Shown: piece after piece, positions 8,415 through 16,256 of the stretch
Position numbering within the stretch: position 1 is the stretch's first letter
Layout: each line of letters opens with the position of its first letter
Assembly: GCA_031258965.1 (NCBI GenBank)
Contig: JAIRMC010000041.1
Location: forward strand, 1-38,218
Length of the DNA: 38,218 nt
Origin: Azoarcus sp.
GTDB lineage: Bacteria; Pseudomonadota; Gammaproteobacteria; Burkholderiales; Rhodocyclaceae
Direction: 5' to 3'
Notes under the pieces: generated by a model
Told to the model about the DNA's origin: nothing
The model's database searches: none
What the model saw: only the letters and a program-made list of their open reading frames with translations
Program-made: the position numbers and the translations under genes

Positions 8415-10208
8415 ATGAGCGCCACCCCTGAAACCCCCGCATCTGATCCTGAAGCGATTGCCAAAACCTACGCCGAAGTCGCCCGCCGCGCCTCGGCCCT
8501 GCTAAGCGGACACGTCCGGCACCAGCTCAAGAAAGGCATCCAGATACCGTCCGACGAATTGGGCATCGCCCAGGCTTTCATGGACATGATGGCCCGCCTG
8601 CTCTCCAACCCCTACAAACTCGCGCAGACGCAGATGAGTCTGGTCTGGAACTACTTCGCCCTGTGGCAGCGGTCGATGCTGCGCTTCGCCGGCATGCAGC
8701 CCGCGCCGGTCGCCGTGCCGACGCGCAGCGACAAACGTTTTCGCGACGATGAATGGCAAGAGCATTTCATGTTCGACTTCGTCAAACAGTCCTACCTCAT
8801 TACCGCGCGGCACATCCATGAAGCAGTCAACGGCATCGAAGGGCTGGACGAACAGACGGCAAAAAAAATCGACTTCTATACCCGGCAATACATCGACGCG
8901 TTCTCGCCGTCGAATTTCGCCCTCACCAATCCAGAAGTATTCCGCGAAACCGTGCGCAGCAACGGCCAGAATCTTATCAAGGGACTGAACAACCTGCTGC
9001 GCGACATCGAAGAAGGCGACGGCAGGCTGCGGGTAAAAATGACCGACACCACGGCCTTTGAACTGGGAAAAAATGTTGCCATCTCGAAAGGCAAGGTCGT
9101 GTTCCAGACCGACATGATGCAACTAATCCAATATCAGCCGAGCACCGACAAAGCGTTCAAGCGCCCGATCCTGATCGTGCCGCCCTGGATCAACAAATTC
9201 TATATCCTCGACCTGCGCGAGAAAAATTCTTTTGTCAAATGGCTCGTGGATCAAGGGCATACGGTATTCATGATCTCGTGGGTCAACCCCGACGAAAAAC
9301 TGGCGGAAAAAACTTTCTCCTCCTACATGCACGAAGGGCTTTTCGCCGCGCTCGACGCCATCGAAACGCAGACCGGCGAAAAAGAAGTCAACGCCATCGG
9401 CTATTGCCTTGGCGGCACGCTGCTGGCCACCGCGTTGGCCTGGCTCGCCGTCAAGAAGCAAAAGCGCGTCGCTTCGGCCACCTTCCTCACCACCCTCACC
9501 GACTTTTCCGAACCGGGCGAATTGGGCGTATTCATCGACGAAGACCAGGTTGCCAACCTCGAAAAGAAAATGTTCAAGCGCGGCTACCTCGAAGGCTCGG
9601 AAATGGCGGGCACCTTCAACATGCTGCGCGCCAACGACCTGATATGGTCGTTCGTGGTCAACAACTATCTCATGGGGAAAGACCCCTTCCCCTTCGACCT
9701 GCTTTACTGGAACTCCGACTCCACCCGCCTGCCCGCGAAGATGCACAGCTTCTACCTGCGCAAGATGTACATGGAAAACAAACTCGTCGAACCCGGCGGC
9801 ATCGACATCGACGGCGTACCGATCGACCTTGGCAAGATCAAAGTGCCGTGCTTCTTCATCTCCACCATGGAAGACCACATCGCGCCATGGAAAAGCACCT
9901 ACCTCGGCGCACGGCGCTTCACCGCCCCGGTGCGCTTCGTCCTTGGCGGCTCGGGCCACATCGCCGGCATCGTCAACCCGCCTGCCGCCAACAAATACGG
10001 TTACTGGCTGAACCCGGCCTCCAAACTGCCCGCGACTTCGGAGGAATGGCTCGGCGGCGCGCAACAGCACGAGGGATCATGGTGGGTCAATTGGCAGGAA
10101 TGGGTGACGGGCCATGGCAGCGATAAGGTCGCGTCGCGCGATCCGGCGAACGGCAAACTGAGCGCGCTGGAAGACGCGCCGGGCGCCTACGTCAAATTCC
10201 GGCTGTAA
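8415..10208 (+). CDS. phaC: Class I poly(3-hydroxyalkanoate) synthase PhaC
   Basis: PhaC polymerises (R)-3-hydroxyacyl-CoA into storage polyester on the granule surface. The 597-residue product has an N-terminal PhaC_N-type region (FVKQSYLITARHIHEAV) and an alpha/beta-hydrolase core. The lipase-like box is GYCLGG with catalytic Cys331. The other triad members are Asp487 (MEDHIAPW) and His515 (GSGHIAGIVNPP), matching the C. necator order Cys319, Asp480, His508. Length fits class I, so no PhaE or PhaR partner is expected. The frame is open back to 8130, but that part overlaps the VOC gene and the protein starts well at MSATPETPAS. No phaA, phaB or phasin gene adjoins, and the gene ends in a strong terminator. 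Confidence 0.96.
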   Translation: MSATPETPASDPEAIAKTYAEVARRASALLSGHVRHQLKKGIQIPSDELGIAQAFMDMMARLLSNPYKLAQTQMSLVWNYFALWQRSMLRFAGMQPAPVAVPTRSDKRFRDDEWQEHFMFDFVKQSYLITARHIHEAVNGIEGLDEQTAKKIDFYTRQYIDAFSPSNFALTNPEVFRETVRSNGQNLIKGLNNLLRDIEEGDGRLRVKMTDTTAFELGKNVAISKGKVVFQTDMMQLIQYQPSTDKAFKRPILIVPPWINKFYILDLREKNSFVKWLVDQGHTVFMISWVNPDEKLAEKTFSSYMHEGLFAALDAIETQTGEKEVNAIGYCLGGTLLATALAWLAVKKQKRVASATFLTTLTDFSEPGELGVFIDEDQVANLEKKMFKRGYLEGSEMAGTFNMLRANDLIWSFVVNNYLMGKDPFPFDLLYWNSDSTRLPAKMHSFYLRKMYMENKLVEPGGIDIDGVPIDLGKIKVPCFFISTMEDHIAPWKSTYLGARRFTAPVRFVLGGSGHIAGIVNPPAANKYGYWLNPASKLPATSEEWLGGAQQHEGSWWVNWQEWVTGHGSDKVASRDPANGKLSALEDAPGAYVKFRL

Positions 10209-10226
10209 AAACCGCTTGCCCATCCG

Positions 10227-10260
10227 AAAGACGGCGCGGCAAACAAGCCGCCCCGTCTTT
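10227..10260 (+). terminator. Intrinsic terminator of phaC
   Basis: Arms 10227-10240 and 10247-10260 pair over 14 positions with a single mismatch around the six-base loop AAACAA. The 3' arm ends CGTCTTT and is followed by CATCCTTTTC. It starts 18 bases after the phaC stop codon. Its position also argues against the upstream in-frame start (10216) of the next gene, which would place the hairpin inside that gene. Confidence 0.8.
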
Positions 10261-10275
10261 CATCCTTTTCCGCCG

Positions 10276-10725
10276 ATGACCAAACCCGCGCGCCTCGTGC
10301 TCGACACCAACACGGTCTTGGCGCTGTGGCATTTCAGCGATCCCCGCCTCGCCCCGCTCGTCGGAGCGATTGCCCGCAAGCGATTCGCGCTCCTGAGCCG
10401 CGACGATGCGTTGGAAGAACTACGCCGCGTGCTGGCCCGCGCGCGATTCGACATCGCGCCGGAACAGCAGGCGCGAATCCTCGCCCAGTACGGCGACTTG
10501 CTCGTTCCCCCGCCGTCCGGAACCGCTACCGCCTTCGAGCTGCCCCAATGCCGCGACCGCGACGACCAGAAATTCCTGGAGATCGCGCGCGACCATGCCG
10601 CAAGCCACCTCCTCACCCGCGACAAGCGACTGCTGGAACTAAACCGTCACCGCCTGCTGCGCGAAAGATTCCGGATCGTGACACCGGAGAAATTCCAGGC
10701 GGAAAGCGGGGATCACGGCGGATAA
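10276..10725 (+). CDS. PIN-domain nuclease, putative toxin component (COG1569-like)
   Basis: The 149-residue protein shows the acidic pattern of PIN-domain ribonucleases: Asp10 in RLVLDTNTVL, Glu47/Glu48 in DALEELRRVL, Asp96/Asp97 in CRDRDDQKFLEIA and Asp116 in LLTRDKRLL. The DRDDQKFLEIA block is typical of the 'putative toxin-antitoxin system toxin component, PIN family' group. Metal-dependent RNA cleavage is the family activity; the target here is unknown. I chose ATG 10276, just after the phaC terminator. No antitoxin gene adjoins on either side, which is usual for many members of this group and leaves the toxin label uncertain. Confidence 0.85.
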   Translation: MTKPARLVLDTNTVLALWHFSDPRLAPLVGAIARKRFALLSRDDALEELRRVLARARFDIAPEQQARILAQYGDLLVPPPSGTATAFELPQCRDRDDQKFLEIARDHAASHLLTRDKRLLELNRHRLLRERFRIVTPEKFQAESGDHGG

Positions 10726-10756
10726 GGCTCACTGGGGAACGCCCGATCAACCGTCC

Positions 10757-10827
10757 CATTGCGGGCGAAGCCCTGTGACAATCCACGATGACGCCTCCGC
10801 TTTCGTCATTGCGAGGCGCGAAGCGCC
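10757..10827. repeat. REP-like doublet of short hairpins
   Basis: Two related units occur in the same orientation in the gap between the PIN gene and pepD. Unit one (from 10757) contains CATTGCG followed by GGGC-GAA-GCCC (10763-10773). Unit two (from 10804) contains CGTCATTGCG followed by GGCGC-GAA-GCGCC (10815-10827). The shared CATTGCG lead and GAA-loop hairpins look like an interspersed extragenic palindromic element. Whether other copies exist in the genome cannot be seen here. Confidence 0.5.
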
Positions 10828-10844
10828 GGGACCGGACAACTGTT

Positions 10845-12299
10845 TCACGCTGCGGGAATGGCCGCCAATATCCCCATGAGCAAACGCCAAGCCCGTTCCA
10901 CGCTCGCCGCTTCCACCCGCTCACCCGGCGAGTGCGCGCCCTGGATGGCGGGGCCGAAGGAAATCATGTCCATATCCGGCCACAATGCGTTGAAAACGCC
11001 GCATTCCAGCCCGGCGTGGATGACCTGCACATGCGCTTCGCCGCCGAAGGCGCGGCGATAGACGCTTCGCGCCAGCGCGAGCAGTTTTGAATCCGGCGCG
11101 GGCGTCCATTCCGGCCCGTCGCCCTGCACGCGCGTTTCCAGTCCCGCACGGGAAAACAGACCAGTGATTTCCGCCGACAGCGCGCGCAGGCTTTCCGCGC
11201 GCAAGGAACGCGCCATGGCGTTGATGTGCAGGCGTCCCGCATCGAGCCGCAATTCTCCGATGTTGTTGGAGGTCTCGACCACGCCGGGCATCCGCTCGCT
11301 CATGGCGCGCACGCCGTAGGGCAAATCCTTGAGCAGCGACGACAGGGCGCGCGATGCGTCGCGGGTCAGCGCCACGGCGGGGGGCGTGGACTCGGGCGCA
11401 ATGTCGATGCGAACATTACCGTCTTCGATGGGCAGCTCCCCGCGCAACCTGGCCGCGAGATCGCCCGCCTGCGCTTGCAGGCGGGCGGGATCGGCAAGCA
11501 ATAACGTTGCCACGGCTTCGCGCGGCAAGGCATTGTGCGCCGTGCCGCCTTCCAGCGCCGCCAGCCGGAAATCGGCATCCGTTGCCGCGAGCGCATGCAA
11601 CAGGCGCGCCAGCAGCTTGATGGCATTGCCGCGTCCGCGATGGATGTCGATGCCGGAATGCCCCCCGGCCAGCCCCGACAAACGCACGGTGACGGCATGC
11701 AGCCCGTCCGGCGGCGGCGCCACGGGCAAGACCGCCCCGGCGATGACATCGGCGCTGCCCGCACAGCCGATGTACAACTCGCCCCACTCCTCGGTGTCGA
11801 GATTGAGCAGCAGGCGGCCCGCCACCGCGTCCGGCTTCAGGCCTAGAGCGCCGTGCATGCCGGATTCTTCATCCACGGTCAGCAGCACTTCCAGCGCCGG
11901 ATGTTCGAGACTGCCGTCCTCCAGCGCCGCCAGCGCCAGTGCGACGCCGATACCGTTGTCCGCGCCCAGCGTGGTGTCGCCCGCCGTCACCCAGCCGTCG
12001 CGCAGCACGGGGCGGATGGGGTCGCGCGCGAAATCGTGCGTGCTGCCGCCGTTTTTCTGGCACACCATGTCGAGATGGCCTTGCAGCACCACGCCCGGCC
12101 GATCTTCACGGCCCGGACTGGCTGGCTTGCTCAGGACGAGATTACCGACGGCATCGACTTTTACCCCCAGCCCGCGCGCGCGCGCCCATGTGGCCAATTC
12201 GTCGCGTAGCGCGCCTTCGTTGCCGGAAGCGCGCGGTATCCGGCACAGCGTGGAAAAATGACGCCAGACGGCGGCTGGCTGCAAGGAAGATAAGTCCAT
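10845..12299 (-). CDS. pepD: Cytosolic aminoacyl-histidine (nonspecific) dipeptidase PepD
   Basis: The 484-residue product is an M20-family zinc dipeptidase that hydrolyses Xaa-His and other dipeptides in the cytoplasm. It begins with the family opening (LQPAAVWRHFSTLCRIPRAS). Metal and catalytic residues are seen in VVLQGHLDMVCQ (His75, Asp77), TLGADNGIGVA (bridging Asp114) and TVDEESGMHGA (Glu144/Glu145), and further in NLDTEEWGELYIGCAG. A GGHSGIDIHRGRGNA segment marks the lid domain, and VIHAGLECGVF near the C-terminus supplies the last His. Length is normal (E. coli 485). ATG 12299 is preceded by AAGGAAG. It lies 69 bases downstream of frdB on the same strand and could share its transcript. 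Confidence 0.96.
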   Translation of the reverse strand: MDLSSLQPAAVWRHFSTLCRIPRASGNEGALRDELATWARARGLGVKVDAVGNLVLSKPASPGREDRPGVVLQGHLDMVCQKNGGSTHDFARDPIRPVLRDGWVTAGDTTLGADNGIGVALALAALEDGSLEHPALEVLLTVDEESGMHGALGLKPDAVAGRLLLNLDTEEWGELYIGCAGSADVIAGAVLPVAPPPDGLHAVTVRLSGLAGGHSGIDIHRGRGNAIKLLARLLHALAATDADFRLAALEGGTAHNALPREAVATLLLADPARLQAQAGDLAARLRGELPIEDGNVRIDIAPESTPPAVALTRDASRALSSLLKDLPYGVRAMSERMPGVVETSNNIGELRLDAGRLHINAMARSLRAESLRALSAEITGLFSRAGLETRVQGDGPEWTPAPDSKLLALARSVYRRAFGGEAHVQVIHAGLECGVFNALWPDMDMISFGPAIQGAHSPGERVEAASVERAWRLLMGILAAIPAA

Positions 12300-12368
12300 G
12301 AAAAAACTCGCTGCGGAAAATCATAGAAGACGGCAAGGACGCAACTATACGAAAAAAACCGCCCTGCC

Positions 12369-13154
12369 CTACCGCCTTGTTCCGGTCATCGCCATTTTGC
12401 GGCGCAGGAACGCGATCTGCGTTTGCAGCGGCAACGACTTGGGACAGACATCGTGGCAGGCCAGCAGCGACATGCAACCAAATACGCCGGTGTCGTCGCC
12501 GATCAACGCATAGTAGTCGCCGTCCGTGCGGGCGTCCCGCGGATCGAGCCGGAAACGCGCGATCTTGCCAAAGCCGACGGCCCCCACGAAATCCTCGCGC
12601 ATCCGTGCGGTGCCACAAGCGGCGACGCAGCAGCCGCATTCGATGCAGCGGTCGAGTTCGTAGATCTGCTCGGCGAGATCGGGATCCATACGCTCCTCGA
12701 TCCGGCGCAGGTCGACGTCGTCTTCCCGCCCGTGCAGCCAGGTTTGCAGGCGCTCGCTCATGCCGCGCATCCATTTTCCGGTGTTGACGGAAAGATCGCC
12801 GATCAGCTCGAAAAACGGCAGCGGCGCGAGCGTGTTTTCCGCGGGCAGGCTGGCCGTGAGGGTGCGGCAAGCCAGTTTCGGACGGCCATTGACCATCATC
12901 GCGCAACTGCCGCAGATGCCCGCGCGGCAGACGAAATCGAATTTCAGCGTCGGATCCTGATGCTCGCGGATTTCGTTGAGGGCGATGAACAACGTCATGC
13001 TGTCGGCTTCCTCGATCCGGTAGGCCCGCAGGTGCGGCACAGCGCCAGGGTCAGCCGGGTCGCAGCGTAGGATGTTGAAGGTCAGCCAACGGCCCTGCCG
13101 GGGTTCGGCGTCGACAGCGGCGGCGCTGCCGTTGTTTTCGGTGATGGCGCTCAT
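12369..13154 (-). CDS. frdB: Fumarate reductase iron-sulfur subunit
   Basis: The 261-residue protein carries electrons from the membrane cytochrome b to FrdA. It has an N-terminal ferredoxin domain with [2Fe-2S] ligands in CRAGICGSC and a later Cys in KLACRTL. The C-terminal domain has [11 protein letters not shown] and [12 protein letters not shown], which hold the [4Fe-4S] and [3Fe-4S] clusters. The ending [14 protein letters not shown] resembles the Wolinella FrdB C-terminus as I remember it. A non-conserved N-terminal extension of about 20 residues precedes the RWLTFNILR strand. Its ATG overlaps the frdA stop codon (ATGA), showing translational coupling in frdCAB. Confidence 0.93.
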   Translation of the reverse strand: MSAITENNGSAAAVDAEPRQGRWLTFNILRCDPADPGAVPHLRAYRIEEADSMTLFIALNEIREHQDPTLKFDFVCRAGICGSCAMMVNGRPKLACRTLTASLPAENTLAPLPFFELIGDLSVNTGKWMRGMSERLQTWLHGREDDVDLRRIEERMDPDLAEQIYELDRCIECGCCVAACGTARMREDFVGAVGFGKIARFRLDPRDARTDGDYYALIGDDTGVFGCMSLLACHDVCPKSLPLQTQIAFLRRKMAMTGTRR

Positions 13155-15142
13155 TGGGCGGTCTCCAGCGGTTCGTCAAGCCGCTCGTTTCGGCCCGCGA
13201 GCGAGGCGGGCAATTCATCGGCATAAGGCATCAAGGCATTCTGCACGGCGTGCCGATCCGCGTCCCGCATCCGGGCGCGGGTGGCATCGACTTCCTGGCG
13301 GCGGCGCGGCGCGTCTGGATGGTCGATGTAATTTTTGGCGCCGTAACCGCGCCAGCCCGGCGGCAGTTCCATCTTCATCACATCCAGCGGTTCATAGTCG
13401 ATGCGCGGCAAGGCGGGATCTTCGTCCGGCCAGAAGGCGAGCGTGCGCTTGAGCCAACCCTGGTCGTCGCGCCGGGGAAAATCTTCCCGGAAATGCGCGC
13501 CCCGGCTCTCGGTGCGCAGGTAAGCGCCATAAGCGATGGTCAGCGCCACTTTCAGCATGCGCCGGAGGCGGTAGGCGGCGACGAGTTCGGGATTAGCAGC
13601 GCGCGATTTGCCGGAGACGCCGATTTCGCGGCTTCGCGCCAATAGATGTTGCAAGTTCACAACCCCGGACAGCAGGGCGTCGCCCTGGCGGAAGATGCCG
13701 ACGTAGTGCGTCATGATCTCCTGCATCTCGGAACAGAGCTGGAACGGGTTCTCGTGCCCGCCACAGGCCAGGATCGCCGAGAGTCCCGCTTCTTCGCGCC
13801 GCACGAATTCGCGCGCCAGCGTGAGCGGAACCGGAACGGTGTTTTCCGGTTTGTCACAGAAGTCGGCGATGAATTCACCGACAATCATCCCGGCGACCAC
13901 GGTTTCCGCCACGGAGTTGCCGCCGAGGCGGTTGAAGCCGTGCAAATCCCAACAGGCCGCCTCGCCCGCCGCGAACAACCCCTTGAGGTGCGGCGATTGC
14001 CCGGTGTGGTCAGTGCGCACGCCGCCCATTGTGTAGTGCTGCGCCGGACGCACGGGAATCCACGATTCCGCCGGGTCGATGCCCAGGAAGTACTGGCAGA
14101 TTTCCTTCACTTCGCGCAGGTTGTGCTCAATGTGGCGGCGGCCAAGCAGGGTGATGTCGAGCCACAGATGCGGGCCGAAGCGCGTCGGCGCGCCGCGGCC
14201 AGCGCGGATGTGCTCTTCCATGCGGCGGGAGACGACATCGCGCGAGGCCAGTTCCTTTTTCTCCGGCTCGTAATCGGGCATGAAACGGTGGCCATCGACA
14301 TCGCGCAACAGCCCGCCGTCGCCACGGCAACCTTCGGTGACAAGAATGCCCGCCGGGAAAATACCCGTGGGGTGGAACTGCACCGCTTCCATGTTACCCA
14401 GCGCGGCGACGCCGGTTTCCAGCGCCAGCGCATGGCCAATGCCCTCGCAAATCACGGCGTTGGTGGTAACGCGGTAAAGCCTGCCCGCGCCGCCGGTGGC
14501 GATGGCCGTCGCTTTTGCCAGGTAGGCGGCGAGTTCGCCGGTCACGAGGTTGCGCACCACCGCGCCGTAGCAACGCGCGCCGTCGTGTATCAGCGCCAGC
14601 GCCTCGGTGCGTTCATGAACCTCCACGCCGTGGCGGATCGCCTGGTCGCTCGTCGTAAACAGCATGGCGTGCCCGGTGCCGTCCGATACATAACAGGTGC
14701 GCCATTTCTTGGTACCGCCGAAATCGCGCTGCGCAATCAGGCCGTGCGCTTCGGCCCGCTCGGTGAGGACGACTTTCTGTTCGTTGATGATGACTTCATG
14801 ATCCCCCCTGCGCAGACGGCTCCATGGCGTGCCCCAGGCCGCCAACTCGCGCACCGCCTTCGGGGCGGTATTCACGAACATGCGCGCCACGACCTGATCC
14901 GCCCCCCAGTCACTGCCGCGCACGGTGTCCTCGAAATGCACATCCTCGTTGTCGCCCGCGCCCCTGGAGACGTTGGCGAGCGAAGCCTGCATGCCGCCCT
15001 GCGCCGCCGCCGAGTGTGAACGCTTGGGCGGCACCAGGGAAAGAACGATAGCATCATGCCCGCGCCGTCTGGCCGCAATCGCCATCCGCAAACCGGCGAG
15101 GCCGCCGCCGATCACCAGCACATCCGTCATGATCGTTTTCAT
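13151..15142 (-). CDS. frdA: Fumarate reductase flavoprotein subunit
   Basis: FrdA holds the FAD and reduces fumarate to succinate on the cytoplasmic face of the membrane. The chosen product has 663 residues and begins [19 protein letters not shown] (dinucleotide-binding motif). [14 protein letters not shown] places the FAD-linked histidine at His43, the position I recall for the Wolinella enzyme. Also visible are [34 protein letters not shown] and [23 protein letters not shown], all typical of the FrdA/SdhA family. The frame is open further upstream, but ATG 15142 overlaps the frdC stop codon (ATGA), matches the family N-terminus and gives normal length. It overlaps frdB by four bases at its 3' end. 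Confidence 0.95.
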   Translation of the reverse strand: MKTIMTDVLVIGGGLAGLRMAIAARRRGHDAIVLSLVPPKRSHSAAAQGGMQASLANVSRGAGDNEDVHFEDTVRGSDWGADQVVARMFVNTAPKAVRELAAWGTPWSRLRRGDHEVIINEQKVVLTERAEAHGLIAQRDFGGTKKWRTCYVSDGTGHAMLFTTSDQAIRHGVEVHERTEALALIHDGARCYGAVVRNLVTGELAAYLAKATAIATGGAGRLYRVTTNAVICEGIGHALALETGVAALGNMEAVQFHPTGIFPAGILVTEGCRGDGGLLRDVDGHRFMPDYEPEKKELASRDVVSRRMEEHIRAGRGAPTRFGPHLWLDITLLGRRHIEHNLREVKEICQYFLGIDPAESWIPVRPAQHYTMGGVRTDHTGQSPHLKGLFAAGEAACWDLHGFNRLGGNSVAETVVAGMIVGEFIADFCDKPENTVPVPLTLAREFVRREEAGLSAILACGGHENPFQLCSEMQEIMTHYVGIFRQGDALLSGVVNLQHLLARSREIGVSGKSRAANPELVAAYRLRRMLKVALTIAYGAYLRTESRGAHFREDFPRRDDQGWLKRTLAFWPDEDPALPRIDYEPLDVMKMELPPGWRGYGAKNYIDHPDAPRRRQEVDATRARMRDADRHAVQNALMPYADELPASLAGRNERLDEPLETAQ

Positions 15143-15909
15143 TGCCCGCCCTCCCGGCGAGCGCCGTCTTCCAGCATCCGCTCCGGCGTATAACGCTCGC
15201 CGTAATGGGCGCGATGATCGAAACCGATCTTCATGTACGCGGCCAGCGTCGCCAGACCCAACACGAGGAAAAACGCGGTCAGCCCCCATTTCACCGTTTT
15301 CAGGACGGCGCGGGGCACATTTGGCCAGCCCCACTTCACCGCCAGCCGGTACAGGCCGATGCCGCCGTGCAGCTCCACCGCCAGCAGCATCGTGAGGTAG
15401 AACGGCCACAGTCCGTCGCTCCACACACGATCAGCCGATGCGTAAGGGCCGATGTTCTGCGGCCAGACGAACATCTGGTAGAGATGCGCCGAAACGAAGA
15501 AGAAAAGCAGAAAGCCCGTACAGACCTGCACGATCCACAGGGCGCTGTCTTCATGCCGCATTGCCTTGGCATGAGAGAGGATGGTGCGGCACTGGCGGTA
15601 GCTGACCGGGAATTTGCGCACCGCCAGCAAGGCATGGGCGACGAACGCCAGCGCCACGAAAGCGACGGCGCAGGACACCAGCCCAGGGTAAGACCTGCCG
15701 AAAATGAAATAACCCTCGAAAAGCCGGGTAACTGTCCACATGGCCGTTTCGCCCAGGAGGATCGAAGCGACGAAGGCCATATGCCCCCACATGAAGAGCG
15801 CCAGGAAAAGCCCCGTGCTGCCCTGCAATATATCCAGCCAGGCGGGCCAGTGATTTTTTGTGGCCTTGCTGGACAGACCGGCCTGAGCGGCAACGATTTC
15901 GTAAGACAT
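15139..15909 (-). CDS. frdC: Fumarate reductase di-haem cytochrome b subunit (Wolinella type)
   Basis: The 256-residue membrane protein equals the length of Wolinella FrdC as I recall it, and its functional residues sit one position earlier. The haem histidines are His43 (MWGHMAF), His92 ([13 protein letters not shown]), His142 (SAHLYQMF) and His181 ([18 protein letters not shown]). Glu65 (LFEGYFIF) and Glu179 correspond to Wolinella Glu66 and Glu180, which are tied to quinol oxidation and transmembrane proton transfer. Five membrane helices are expected. The frame is open upstream to 16065, but ATG 15909 gives the right N-terminus. frdC is the first gene of frdCAB, the gene order of Epsilonproteobacteria. 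The likely donor is menaquinol (inference). Confidence 0.93.
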   Translation of the reverse strand: MSYEIVAAQAGLSSKATKNHWPAWLDILQGSTGLFLALFMWGHMAFVASILLGETAMWTVTRLFEGYFIFGRSYPGLVSCAVAFVALAFVAHALLAVRKFPVSYRQCRTILSHAKAMRHEDSALWIVQVCTGFLLFFFVSAHLYQMFVWPQNIGPYASADRVWSDGLWPFYLTMLLAVELHGGIGLYRLAVKWGWPNVPRAVLKTVKWGLTAFFLVLGLATLAAYMKIGFDHRAHYGERYTPERMLEDGARREGGQ

Positions 15910-16256
15910 CGAGACCCCGCAAGTGATGACACAGTGCAGCATGATGCCCGTTTTCCCGTCAAATATCTGCTGGCGGGAAACCCTCATGACCAAAAATGGG
16001 GCGACGACGACGCAAAAAGCGGGGGGGCCGACGGAAAGCCGATCGAGCGGAGAAACAGCGATCAAGTCCCGCGTCCGTCAAACGCAGGTCTTGCTTTCGT
16101 CCAACGCGAGAAACGGCATTGGGCGGGCAAAAATAAAAGCGGCGGCTTGCCGGATTTTGCCGTCATCACGCATAATCCGCGAGGGTTTGGGCGCGTGATG
16201 TATTTCGCGCGGCGCGCGGGGAAGCGGGCGGGCGCTTGAGTGGCCGGGAGGGGCAG
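15910..16256. other. Divergent intergenic region between frdC and the TPR gene
   Basis: This 347-base gap separates two divergently transcribed genes and should hold both promoters. Near frdC there is a perfect inverted repeat, TTTCCCG (15952-15958) with CGGGAAA (15974-15980), spaced by 15 bases, a possible operator. A candidate promoter for the TPR gene is listed separately. I looked for an FNR site (TTGAT-N4-ATCAA) and found only a half-site (ATCAA at 16065-16069). Open frames crossing the gap do not resemble proteins. Confidence 0.6.
16147..16176 (+). promoter_or_regulatory. Candidate promoter of the TPR-protein gene
   Basis: A -35-like TTGCCG (16147-16152) is followed after 18 bases by CATAAT (16171-16176), one base from the -10 consensus. 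Transcription would begin near 16183 and leave a leader of about 74 bases before the GTG start at 16257. The -35 match is moderate (four of six). Confidence 0.35.

Noticed and set aside
13646-15019. Open frame of 457 codons on the plus strand
   Set aside because: Antisense to frdA; no recognisable domain and biased composition.
16060-16075. FNR site upstream of frdC
   Set aside because: Only one half-site is present; the partner half at the right spacing is missing.
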